Assembly: GCF_900112065.1 (NCBI RefSeq)
Contig: NZ_FOKE01000009.1
Coordinates: 164,672 to 228,671 of the forward strand
Source: Cohnella sp. OV330
Lineage (GTDB): Bacteria > Bacillota > Bacilli > Paenibacillales > Paenibacillaceae
Length of the DNA: 64,000 nucleotides
Direction of reading: 5' to 3'
Numbering within the stretch: position 1 is the first letter of the stretch; every line of letters starts with the position of its first letter. The notes beneath the pieces were generated by a model. It was given only the letters and a program-made list of their open reading frames with translations. It searched no databases and was not told where the DNA came from. The translations under genes were made by a program, and so were the position numbers. Shown piece by piece: positions 44,871 to 53,282 of the stretch.

Positions 44871-47126
44871 TTGGTACTGAAGAAAAAAGTCGTAGCGGGT
44901 ACGATTGCCGCGAGCTTGGCTTTCACGGCGTTGGCAGGATTGCCGCTGAGCAACAAGGGTCTGGCAGAAAAACTGGGTATTAGCGTCGCATATGCGGCCA
45001 GTAACAATTTTGATGCTTATGAAGCGCTGGCCAATGCAATCAACACTAAGCTGTCGGCTAACGGTGCCGTATATGCTGCAAGCGTTGCGGACGCCGTTTA
45101 TCCGAAGGGCAAGGACAATAATAGTGTCGCTAGTGTTACATACACGGTTCATACAGGCACTCCTGCTGAACAATCCGTTGAAAAAAGCGTGTATGATATT
45201 GGCGACAAACTGGTCGGCAAGCTTAACTTAGGTGATAAATCTTCCCCTGATCGAAAAGCGTTCGATAAGTTAATCGCCGCTTACCTCAAGTTCATCTTCG
45301 GACAGGACGCGGATAAGTTTAACGCAACTAGTTTGGAAGTTGCCAGCACAGTAAAGGAAGCGACAGGTCAAGATGTCGCCGACTTTAATGATTTCCTTTT
45401 CGGTACTCCTAGCGTTCATGGATCCGTATACAGCGTGCAAGGCACCGTATACAGCGTGCAGGACTCCGTATACGGTCAGCTGAGCGGCATGACGACTACC
45501 CAACTGAACGGTCTGACCGATCAAGACTATACGTCTGATTATGCTATTGTCAAAGCTTTGCTGGGCAAGGCGTTCGAGCAGGCGCTGGCGAATGGTTCCA
45601 ATGTCAGTAAATATCTGGTGAGCAATGAAGTAAACAAGGCCGATTTCGAGTCGCTCATCGAGAATTTCCGCAATGCAGTCGGTACTGATGTATTCGACAA
45701 AGCAATCAGCGAGCTGTTCAAAGCTTACATTGATGCCAATGGCATCACCGGCACGCCGGATTATGTTGTCGGCCCAGGCGGCGGATCCGCAGTCGTTACG
45801 GATCCATCCGTTGCCCAACTGGCTCAAGAGCTGGCAGCCCTCAAGTCCAAGATCGCAACAGCTACTGGCGAAGAAAAGGACAAGCTGATCGCCCAAGCCA
45901 TCGCTAAGGCGAACGAAGTCGTAGCCAAGATTCTGACGCTTGACCTCTCTTCCAAGGTACAGAACGTCAACGGCAAAGCAACGCTGACGCTGTCCGCAGC
46001 AGACGTCACCAAGCTGATCGCGGCTGTCGCTGACGCCAAGAAAGCCCTGGCTGACGCAGTCGGTACCGCTGACGGCCTCAACATCGGCGACATCGTGATC
46101 AACCTGGGCGCGATCACTCAATCGGGCGCTTCCGTGACGCTTCCGCAAGAACTGTGGACGCTGGCGAACGACGTCAAGGCTGACGGCGTTGCCATCAAAG
46201 TCGGCGCGCTGAGCGCAACGCTGCCAGTTGGCACCTTCACTGAAGCCGTTACCCTCGGCGTCACGATCGAATCCGGCGACGCTGCATCCTCCGTCACTTC
46301 GGGCGTATACGGCAAGTCCGTAGCTTCCGACGTTTACGGCTTCGATCTTCAAGTCGGCGGCAAGGCTGTCGAGCAGTTCAACAAGCCGATCAAGCTGCGT
46401 CTGCCGCTGAAGAACCTGACGGGCGTAGACAAGGAGCTGCTCACCACGGGCCGCGTCGAAGCTGACGGCAAGGTATCGACCCAAGGCGGTACGCTCGACG
46501 GCGACTTCATCGTAGAGCCGCGCTACAGCTTCTCGAAGTACTTCGTATTCGAGAACAAGGTATCGTTCAACGATATCGCCAAAGTCCAAAGCTGGGCTGG
46601 TCGTCAGATCGAAGTCGTAGCGGCTAAGGGCGCGATCGAAGGCAAGTCCGCCGGAATCTTCGCTCCGCAGGACAAGATCACGCGCGCTGAATTTGCCAAG
46701 ATCCTGATCACGGCGCTCAACCTTGACAATACGCTGGCGACTTCGTCCAAGTTCTCCGACGTACCGGCATCGCACTGGGCTGCTCCGTACATCGCGGTAG
46801 CCGCCGAGCAAGGCATCATCAACGGCAAGACGGCTTCGACGTTCGCGCCGAACGCGACGATCACGCGCGCCGAGATGGCTACGATGATCGCTCGTGCGCT
46901 GAAGGCGACGCAAGGCCTGAAGGATATCGACAATGCCGAAGCGGCGCTGTCCGTATTCAAGGATGCCAACAAGATCGGCTCCGCGTTCCGCTCGAGCGTA
47001 GCATGGGCTGCAGCTAGCGACATCATCATCGGCGCTAACGGCAAGTTCCTGCCTAACAACAATGCGACTCGCGCCGAAGCTGCTGTCATCATCTACCGCG
47101 CGATCAACTTCAAGCCGCAAGCTTAA
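44871..47126 (+). CDS. Secreted SLH-domain protein of unknown function
   Basis: 751 residues from TTG 44871, with AGAGGTGAG just upstream; GTG 44862 lies inside that ribosome site. The signal peptide has the core VVAGTIAASLAFTALAGL. Residues about 40-570 are not recognised: first a helical, Ala-rich part, with three short VYSVQ repeats (bases 45420-45482), later a beta-rich part. Three SLH domains close the protein (about 565-751), all with the classical TRAE motif, so it should bind pyruvylated wall polymer well. Codon choice becomes more GC-rich and regular from about 45900. Its promoter carries a possible operator, so expression may be conditional. Confidence 0.87.
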   Translation: MVLKKKVVAGTIAASLAFTALAGLPLSNKGLAEKLGISVAYAASNNFDAYEALANAINTKLSANGAVYAASVADAVYPKGKDNNSVASVTYTVHTGTPAEQSVEKSVYDIGDKLVGKLNLGDKSSPDRKAFDKLIAAYLKFIFGQDADKFNATSLEVASTVKEATGQDVADFNDFLFGTPSVHGSVYSVQGTVYSVQDSVYGQLSGMTTTQLNGLTDQDYTSDYAIVKALLGKAFEQALANGSNVSKYLVSNEVNKADFESLIENFRNAVGTDVFDKAISELFKAYIDANGITGTPDYVVGPGGGSAVVTDPSVAQLAQELAALKSKIATATGEEKDKLIAQAIAKANEVVAKILTLDLSSKVQNVNGKATLTLSAADVTKLIAAVADAKKALADAVGTADGLNIGDIVINLGAITQSGASVTLPQELWTLANDVKADGVAIKVGALSATLPVGTFTEAVTLGVTIESGDAASSVTSGVYGKSVASDVYGFDLQVGGKAVEQFNKPIKLRLPLKNLTGVDKELLTTGRVEADGKVSTQGGTLDGDFIVEPRYSFSKYFVFENKVSFNDIAKVQSWAGRQIEVVAAKGAIEGKSAGIFAPQDKITRAEFAKILITALNLDNTLATSSKFSDVPASHWAAPYIAVAAEQGIINGKTASTFAPNATITRAEMATMIARALKATQGLKDIDNAEAALSVFKDANKIGSAFRSSVAWAAASDIIIGANGKFLPNNNATRAEAAVIIYRAINFKPQA
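45420..45482 (+). repeat. Three tandem 21-bp units inside an SLH-protein gene
   Basis: Units begin at 45420, 45441 and 45462 and encode GSVYSVQ, GTVYSVQ and DSVYGQL. The first two are nearly identical and the third has diverged, pointing to in-frame duplication. Confidence 0.8.
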
Positions 47127-47171
47127 TCCTTCAGTCATCTTCATAGCTGAATAACAGCAAAATTCATAACT

Positions 47172-47202
47172 CATCCTCCTCTCATGATTTGAGAGGGGGA
47201 TG
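47172..47202 (+). terminator. Probable terminator after the SLH gene
   Basis: CATCCTCCTCTC (47172-47183) pairs with GAGAGGGGGATG (47191-47202), with one G-T pair. The T-tract (TTGCATTTTA) is weak. No gene is evident from 47203 to 47472. Confidence 0.6.
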
Positions 47203-47337
47203 TTGCATTTTACTAGGCGATTTTGAGTAATTGTGTGTGGTATGCCAAAATGGAAGAGCTAGTATAAGCGCGATTCCGGAAATTGAACCAATGGGCGGAT
47301 TTGGAAGCAGTGAATTGCTCTTAAGCTTCTTTAGATA

Positions 47338-47368
47338 TGGACAAACGGCTCGGGACAACCGATATAAT
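47338..47368 (+). promoter_or_regulatory. Possible promoter of the gmd operon
   Basis: Perfect TATAAT (47363-47368); TGGACA (47338-47343) is 19 bases upstream, a long spacer. A stable hairpin AGCCGGC-GCTT-GCCGGCT (47398-47415) then lies in the predicted leader, about 57 bases before the gmd start, without a U-tract. Confidence 0.45.
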
Positions 47369-47472
47369 AGATTAACGACGGACAGGCTATTCTCGATAGC
47401 CGGCGCTTGCCGGCTGAGGGTAGCTTGTCGTACGTTTAATACAAGAATTATGTTTGTTGAGGAGCGTTATCG

Positions 47473-48555
47473 ATGACGAAAACGGCGCTGATCACCGGTA
47501 TCTCGGGGCAAGACGGTTCCTTCCTGGCTGAGTTTTTACTCGAGAAAGGATACGAAGTACACGGCATTCTTCGAAGAAGCTCATCCTTTAATACGGGACG
47601 CATCGAGCATCTATACATTGAAGAATTAATTCGGGATATGCATACGCGTACGAAGCTTCAGTTGCACTATGGCGATATGACGGATTCAACGAATCTAATT
47701 CGTCTTATTCGCGAGATTCAGCCTGATGAAATCTATAATCTTGCGGCGATGTCGCATGTCAAGGTGTCGTTTGAAGTGCCGGAATATACGGCGGACACCG
47801 ACGGGATCGGCACGCTAAGACTGCTTGAAGCAGTAAGATTTCTTGGATACGAGAAAAAGACGAGGATCTACCAAGCATCGACCTCGGAGTTGTACGGCAA
47901 GGTGCAGGAAATCCCTCAGAGAGAGACGACGCCGTTCTATCCCCGAAGTCCGTATGGCGTGGCGAAGCTCTACGCGTTCTGGATTACAAAGAACTACAGG
48001 GAAGCATACGACATGTTTGCGGTTAACGGCATCTTGTTCAATCATGAGTCGGAACGCAGGGGAGAAACCTTCGTGACTCGCAAAATCACGCTGGCTGCCG
48101 CGAGAATCAAGAAGGGGACGCAAGAGAAGTTATATCTCGGGAACCTGGATGCCCGGCGGGACTGGGGATATGCCAAAGACTACGTGGAGTGCATGTGGTT
48201 GATGCTGCAGCATGAGATGCCCGAAGACTTCGTCATCGCCACGGGAGAGATGCATTCGGTCAGGGAGTTCACGGAACTGGCATTTCTGGAGGCCGGCATC
48301 GAGCTGGAATGGACGGGGCGGGGCGTCGAGGAGAAAGGGATCGATAAAGCGACCGGCCGCGTATTAGTAGAGGTGGACCCGAAGTACTTTCGTCCGGCCG
48401 AAGTGGAGCAATTGCTCGGAGACCCGACAAAAGCCAAGACGATTCTCGGATGGAATCCCACCGCGACCAGCTTTGAAGATCTAGTTAAAATCATGGTGCG
48501 CAGCGATATCAAATTTGTTGAACGGGAAGAGCGGATTCGAAAAGAGTTCGATTAA
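47473..48555 (+). CDS. gmd: GDP-mannose 4,6-dehydratase
   Basis: Converts GDP-mannose to GDP-4-keto-6-deoxymannose. 360 residues. Motifs: ALITGISGQDGSFLAEFLLE, RRSSSFNTGRIEHLY, NLAAMSHVKVSFEVPEYTAD, QASTSELYGKVQE, YGVAKLYAFWITKNYREAY (YxxxK) and FNHESERRGETFVTRK. GGAG lies upstream of the ATG. With fcl 17 bases downstream it forms the route to GDP-L-fucose. Confidence 0.96.
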   Translation: MTKTALITGISGQDGSFLAEFLLEKGYEVHGILRRSSSFNTGRIEHLYIEELIRDMHTRTKLQLHYGDMTDSTNLIRLIREIQPDEIYNLAAMSHVKVSFEVPEYTADTDGIGTLRLLEAVRFLGYEKKTRIYQASTSELYGKVQEIPQRETTPFYPRSPYGVAKLYAFWITKNYREAYDMFAVNGILFNHESERRGETFVTRKITLAAARIKKGTQEKLYLGNLDARRDWGYAKDYVECMWLMLQHEMPEDFVIATGEMHSVREFTELAFLEAGIELEWTGRGVEEKGIDKATGRVLVEVDPKYFRPAEVEQLLGDPTKAKTILGWNPTATSFEDLVKIMVRSDIKFVEREERIRKEFD

Positions 48556-48572
48556 CGAGGAGGGCCGAGACC

Positions 48573-49508
48573 ATGAAGGCAAACGCCAAGATCTATGTCG
48601 CGGGCCATCGGGGCATGGTCGGCTCGGCCATTGTTCGAAGGCTGAAGGAAAAGGGCTTTACAAATATCGTCTATAGGTCCTCGAAGGAGCTCGATTTAAC
48701 CAGGCAGGCGGCAGTCGAAGCCTTTTTTGCGGAGGAAAAGCCGGAATATGTATTTCTGGCAGCCGCCAAGGTGGGCGGAATTTTAGCCAATAACAACTAT
48801 TCGGCGGATTTTATCTACCGCAATCTTATGATTGAAGCGAACGTTATCGAGGCTGCTTATAGAAGCGGGGTCAAGAAACTGCTGTTCCTTGGAAGCTCTT
48901 GCATTTACCCGAAGATGGCCGACCAGCCGATCGTGGAAGAAGCATTGTTAACGGGGCGGTTGGAGCCGACGAACGAAGCCTATGCGGTCGCGAAGATCGC
49001 GGGTATCGAACTTTGCAAGTTCTATCGACGACAATACGGATGCGACTTTATATCCGCAATGCCGACCAATCTGTACGGTACTTACGATAACTTCGACTTG
49101 GAGACCTCCCATGTGCTTCCGGCACTCATCCGCAAATTTCATGAAGCGAAGACGGAAGGCAAGTCCGAAGTGGTTCTATGGGGTTCCGGCAAGCCGAGAA
49201 GAGAATTTTTGTACGTGGACGACCTGGCGAATGCTTGCTTATTTCTAATGGAGCGCTATAGCGATGAGCTGCATCTGAATATCGGTACAGGGGAAGATCT
49301 TGAGATCGGCGAACTCGCGCGACTGATTAAAGACATCGTCGGGTATGAAGGCAAGATTGTGAACGATATGGCGAAGCCTGACGGCACCCCCCGCAAACTG
49401 CTTGACGTCTCGCGTCTGCATGGACTGGGATGGTCTCATCAAATGTCGTTAACGGACGGGATCAAACGGACATATGAGTGGTACCTGAACTCAGGCCGGG
49501 AGGAATAA
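48573..49508 (+). CDS. fcl: GDP-L-fucose synthase
   Basis: Epimerises and reduces the Gmd product to GDP-L-fucose with NADPH. 311 residues. Motifs: YVAGHRGMVGSAIVRRLKEKG, VFLAAAKVGGILANNNY, LFLGSSCIYPKMADQPI, YAVAKIAGIELCKFYRRQYG (YxxxK) and PTNLYGTYDNFDLETSHVL. GAGGAGGG precedes the ATG. The next gene, manC, begins four bases after its stop. Confidence 0.96.
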   Translation: MKANAKIYVAGHRGMVGSAIVRRLKEKGFTNIVYRSSKELDLTRQAAVEAFFAEEKPEYVFLAAAKVGGILANNNYSADFIYRNLMIEANVIEAAYRSGVKKLLFLGSSCIYPKMADQPIVEEALLTGRLEPTNEAYAVAKIAGIELCKFYRRQYGCDFISAMPTNLYGTYDNFDLETSHVLPALIRKFHEAKTEGKSEVVLWGSGKPRREFLYVDDLANACLFLMERYSDELHLNIGTGEDLEIGELARLIKDIVGYEGKIVNDMAKPDGTPRKLLDVSRLHGLGWSHQMSLTDGIKRTYEWYLNSGREE

Positions 49509-49512
49509 CGAA

Positions 49513-50592
49513 TTGAAACTATACGGAGTTGTGATGGCCGGGGGAGGGGGCACGCGCTTCTGGCCTCTTAGTCGGCAAGACATGCCCAAGCAACTGTTGA
49601 ACCTGAGCGGACGCGACGCGTTGATTAATGAGACAATCGCTCGAATTGGAAAGTTTATTCCCCAGGAAGATATCTATATCGTGACGAATAGGCGGCAGCA
49701 TGAATCATTAATAGAAGTCACCGCATCGAGCGTTAAGCCGGATCGTATACTCCTTGAGCCGTCTTCGCGTAATACCGCGGCATGTATTGGATACGCTGCG
49801 TTTCAAATCGTGAAGAGTTATGGGGACGGCGTCATGTGCGTGTTCCCATCCGATCATTACATTCGGGACGAGGGGGCATTCTCTGTCACGCTGACCGATG
49901 CTGCACGGCGTGCGTCAAGCACTGGAAAGTTAATTACGATCGGGATTAAGCCAACGTTGCCGTCCACCGGGTACGGTTATATAAAACTACTCCGCGCGTC
50001 CGAAGCCGAATATAACGGAGCATTCTTCCATGTGGACGAGTTCGTTGAGAAGCCGAACTACGACAAGGCCAAGTCTTTTGTGGAGAGCGGCGATTATCTT
50101 TGGAATAGCGGGATCTTTGTATGGAAGGCGTCCACGATCTTGGATAATTTCCGGCGCTTTCTGCCAAAGGTGTACAACAAGCTGGATGAGATATTCAAAT
50201 ATCCGGACGGTTCCCTTTCAAACGAGAAGTTCGAAGAACTTTATTCGGAAATTCCGAACATCTCGATCGACTACGGCATTATGGAACGTTCGGACGAAGT
50301 AATGGTCATGCCGGGGGATTTTGGATGGAATGACGTTGGCAGCTGGGATAGCTTAGGCGCGATCTACCCGGCGGACGACCAAGGGAATATTGTAAACGGC
50401 GAAAATATTAAGCTGAATACGAAAAATAGCATTATACATAGTACGGGAAGGCTGATCGCTACCATCGGCTTGGATAACATGATCGTGGTGGAGACCAAAG
50501 ACACCTTGCTGGTGTGCCCGAAAGACAAAGCGCAGGATGTCAAGCAAATCGTAGATTTGTTGAAGGAACAGGGCAAAGGGCATTATCTCTAA
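49513..50592 (+). CDS. manC: Mannose-1-phosphate guanylyltransferase
   Basis: Makes GDP-mannose, the substrate of Gmd. 359 residues, single-domain form without the phosphomannose-isomerase tail. Motifs: VVMAGGGGTRFWPLSRQDMPKQ, LEPSSRNTAACIGYAA, VFPSDHYI, FVEKPNYDKAKSFV, YLWNSGIFVWKAS and GDFGWNDVGSWDSL. GGGAGGAATAACGAA precedes the TTG start. No phosphomannomutase is encoded next to it; the mutase at the left end of the window is one candidate supplier. Confidence 0.94.
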   Translation: MKLYGVVMAGGGGTRFWPLSRQDMPKQLLNLSGRDALINETIARIGKFIPQEDIYIVTNRRQHESLIEVTASSVKPDRILLEPSSRNTAACIGYAAFQIVKSYGDGVMCVFPSDHYIRDEGAFSVTLTDAARRASSTGKLITIGIKPTLPSTGYGYIKLLRASEAEYNGAFFHVDEFVEKPNYDKAKSFVESGDYLWNSGIFVWKASTILDNFRRFLPKVYNKLDEIFKYPDGSLSNEKFEELYSEIPNISIDYGIMERSDEVMVMPGDFGWNDVGSWDSLGAIYPADDQGNIVNGENIKLNTKNSIIHSTGRLIATIGLDNMIVVETKDTLLVCPKDKAQDVKQIVDLLKEQGKGHYL

Positions 50593-50639
50593 TCGAAAAA
50601 TGGACGTGGCGTCCGAGAACGGCAAGGAAGGTGAATTCT

Positions 50640-51941
50640 GTGCGAATTGCTGTAGCCGGTATTGGCTATGTAGGGCTCGTTACGGCCGTCTGCTTGGCAG
50701 AAAAGGGGCACCATGTGACCTGCGTGGACATCGATGAGGCCAAAATCGCGTCTATGGATAGGGGGAAATCTCCTATTTTTGAACCGGGCATTGAAGAGCT
50801 CATGGTCCGAAATAGAGATCGACTGAACTATACGGTCGAATATAAGGATGTATATAAGGCTGCGGAAGTCATCATCATCGCTGTGGGGACTCCGGAAAAA
50901 AAAGACGGTTCCGCCAACTTGCAATATATTTTTCAAGCGGCTCGCCAAATAGCGGAGACAGTAGAACATGACTGTGTCGTTGCTATTAAATCGACCGTGC
51001 CTGTCGGTACGAATGACAGGATCGAGCGAGTCGTTAGAGAACATCAAAGAAATAACATCCGTATCCACGTCGTTTCCAATCCTGAGTTTCTCTCGCAAGG
51101 TACGGCGATCAAGGATACTTTTGCCGCTCATCGCATTGTGTTGGGCGTCGAATCCGAGCAGGCTGAGCGTGCGATGAAGGAAATGTATGCGGCGTTCGAG
51201 CTGCCCTATGTCGTAACGGATCGAAGAAGTGCCGAAATGATTAAGTATGCGGCAAACGATTTCCTGGCGCTTAAAATCTCTTATATCAACGAGATCGCTA
51301 ATTTGTGCGAAATCGTCGGCGCCAATATTGAAGACGTTACGCAAGGAATGGGCATGGATCCGCGAATCGGCAGTTTATTCCTTAGAGCCGGCATAGGCTA
51401 CGGGGGCTCCTGCTTCCCCAAAGATACAAAAGCGCTTCACTGGTTGGCGAACTTCAACGATTATGAATTGAAGACGATTAAAGCAGCGATCGAAGTGAAC
51501 GAAAACCAAAAGCTGCGTCTCATTAAGAGGGCTAGGAAGTACTACGATAGCTTCAGCGGACTCCGCGTGGCGGTTTTGGGATTAACGTTTAAACCTGACA
51601 CGGACGACCTCAGAGAGGCGCCTTCTCTCGAGAACATTCCTCTTTTGGTTGAGGACGGGGCACAGGTCAGGGTCTGGGATCCGGTAGGCGCTGAAAATTT
51701 TAAAAAGAGCTACCCGACGGAAGTCGAATACTGCGACAACATCGAAGAGGCGATCGCCGATGCGGATATTTGTTTTATACTGACGGACTGGGAAGAGGTT
51801 AGGCGCTTTAATTTAAAATATTACAAGAATCTCATGCGAAAGCCGATTGTCCTTGACGGAAGAAATTGTTATGGATTAGAGGCTGCGAAGGCTGCCGGGA
51901 TTATTTATGAATCAATCGGGAGAAAAAGCATCGAACGCTAG
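50640..51941 (+). CDS. ugd: UDP-glucose 6-dehydrogenase
   Basis: Oxidises UDP-glucose to UDP-glucuronate with two NAD. 433 residues. RIAVAGIGYVGLVTAVCLAEKGH binds NAD; SKSTVPVGT-like KSTVPVGTND, SNPEFLSQGTAIKDT, and the catalytic-cysteine loop GIGYGGSCFPKDTKAL follow; the C-terminus has LTFKPDTDDLREAPS. GTG 50640 has AAGGAAGGTGA upstream; GTG 50631 is also possible. Adjacent to manC, it provides an acidic sugar for surface glycans. Confidence 0.95.
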   Translation: MRIAVAGIGYVGLVTAVCLAEKGHHVTCVDIDEAKIASMDRGKSPIFEPGIEELMVRNRDRLNYTVEYKDVYKAAEVIIIAVGTPEKKDGSANLQYIFQAARQIAETVEHDCVVAIKSTVPVGTNDRIERVVREHQRNNIRIHVVSNPEFLSQGTAIKDTFAAHRIVLGVESEQAERAMKEMYAAFELPYVVTDRRSAEMIKYAANDFLALKISYINEIANLCEIVGANIEDVTQGMGMDPRIGSLFLRAGIGYGGSCFPKDTKALHWLANFNDYELKTIKAAIEVNENQKLRLIKRARKYYDSFSGLRVAVLGLTFKPDTDDLREAPSLENIPLLVEDGAQVRVWDPVGAENFKKSYPTEVEYCDNIEEAIADADICFILTDWEEVRRFNLKYYKNLMRKPIVLDGRNCYGLEAAKAAGIIYESIGRKSIER

Positions 51942-52023
51942 ATTTAATCGCTAGTCTATCGCAGAATGGGGCGTCATCGTATAATGATAGTATAGTTTAC
52001 GGGAGAGGGGCAGGATCGTTTAA

Positions 52024-53064
52024 ATGGCGATTTTGGTTGCAGGCGGAGCTGGCTATATCGGCAGTCATACTTGCGTCGAGTTATTGAACGAGGGATACGA
52101 CGTCGTGGTCGTAGATAACTTGTCGAATAGCAGCGAAGAGTCACTCTCTAGAGTCCGGCAGATTACGGGGCGCGAGGTTGCTTTTTACAATATGGATCTG
52201 CTGGATCGTGAGCAACTTGAAAAGGTCTTCGAGACGCACGCGATCGAGGCTGTCGTCCACTTCGCCGGTTCCAAAGCCGTGGGCGAATCGGTGGCGATTC
52301 CTCTGAAATATTATGAAAATAACATGATCAGCACGATCAATCTTTGCCAAGTCATGCAGAAGTACGACGTCAAGCGCCTGGTGTTTAGTTCCTCTGCTAC
52401 GGTGTACGCGCCGACGGAAGCCGGAGCGATATCGGAAGACTTCCCTTTGGCGGCGTCCAATCCATATGGGCGTTCGAAATGGATGATCGAGGAAATGCTC
52501 AGAGACCTCTATATCTCCGACCCGGCATGGAGCATCGCGCTGCTGCGGTACTTCAACCCGGTAGGCGCGCATCCTAGCGGCCTGATCGGCGAACATCCGA
52601 ACGGCAAACCGAACAATCTTACGCCTTATATTACGCAGGTGGCGGTCGGTAAGCTTGACAAGCTTTATGTCTTCGGCGATGACTATCCGACGCATGACGG
52701 TACCGGCGTGCGCGATTACATTCATGTCATGGACCTGGCCAACGGCCACCTGAAGGCGATTGAGCGCGTGATGTCGACGACCGGCGCGGAAGCCTACAAT
52801 CTCGGAACGGGTAGAGGTTATAGCGTGCTGGAAATGATTCATGCGTTCCGAAGCGAAACCGGACGGGACATCCCCTATACGGTCGTCGATCGAAGGCCGG
52901 GCGACATCGCCGTTTGTTATGCGGATCCGTCCAAGGCGCGCGATAAGCTGGGATGGCTGGCGACCAGAGGCATTGAGGAAATGTGCGCGGATGCTTGGCG
53001 TTGGCAAAGCCAAAATCCGAACGGTTATGAAAAGTCGGAGCAAGAAAAGATGCAGCTCATCTAA
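52024..53064 (+). CDS. galE: UDP-glucose 4-epimerase
   Basis: Interconverts UDP-glucose and UDP-galactose. 346 residues. LVAGGAGYIGSHTCVELL, VVDNLSNSSEE, FAGSKAVGESV, SSSATVYAP, YGRSKWMIEEML (YxxxK), LRYFNPVGAHPSGLIGE and YNLGTGRGYSVLEM are all present. GGGAGAGGGGC lies about a dozen bases before the ATG, and a TATAAT at 51980-51985 without a clear -35 may be its promoter. UDP-galactose could feed the glycan initiator at 16770. A strong terminator ends the block. Confidence 0.95.
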   Translation: MAILVAGGAGYIGSHTCVELLNEGYDVVVVDNLSNSSEESLSRVRQITGREVAFYNMDLLDREQLEKVFETHAIEAVVHFAGSKAVGESVAIPLKYYENNMISTINLCQVMQKYDVKRLVFSSSATVYAPTEAGAISEDFPLAASNPYGRSKWMIEEMLRDLYISDPAWSIALLRYFNPVGAHPSGLIGEHPNGKPNNLTPYITQVAVGKLDKLYVFGDDYPTHDGTGVRDYIHVMDLANGHLKAIERVMSTTGAEAYNLGTGRGYSVLEMIHAFRSETGRDIPYTVVDRRPGDIAVCYADPSKARDKLGWLATRGIEEMCADAWRWQSQNPNGYEKSEQEKMQLI

Positions 53065-53086
53065 AATTCTAAAATTCGCACAGCCC

Positions 53087-53125
53087 GATCCCGCCGGCCT
53101 CCGCCGGCAGGGATCATTTTTATTT
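53087..53125 (+). terminator. Rho-independent terminator after galE
   Basis: GATCCCGCCGG (53087-53097) pairs with CCGCCGGCAGGGATC arms ending at 53115, then ATTTTTATTTT. Confidence 0.9.
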
Positions 53126-53282
53126 TCTGCGCAAGCGAAATTTATATAATTCTCTTATCGCATGTAACTTTTTGTAGATTACGGAGTCTACTAATAGAGG
53201 GGAAGTATTGGGAGTTTGGTAGGAACCGGCTGCCATGCCACCCCGCGCAAATCTATGACAACATGGGAGCGTATTGCAACTA

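Noticed and set aside
45270..47174. Minus-strand open frame of 634 codons
   Set aside because: Antisense to an SLH-protein gene with a clear signal peptide and SLH domains; the frame is an artefact of GC-rich codons.
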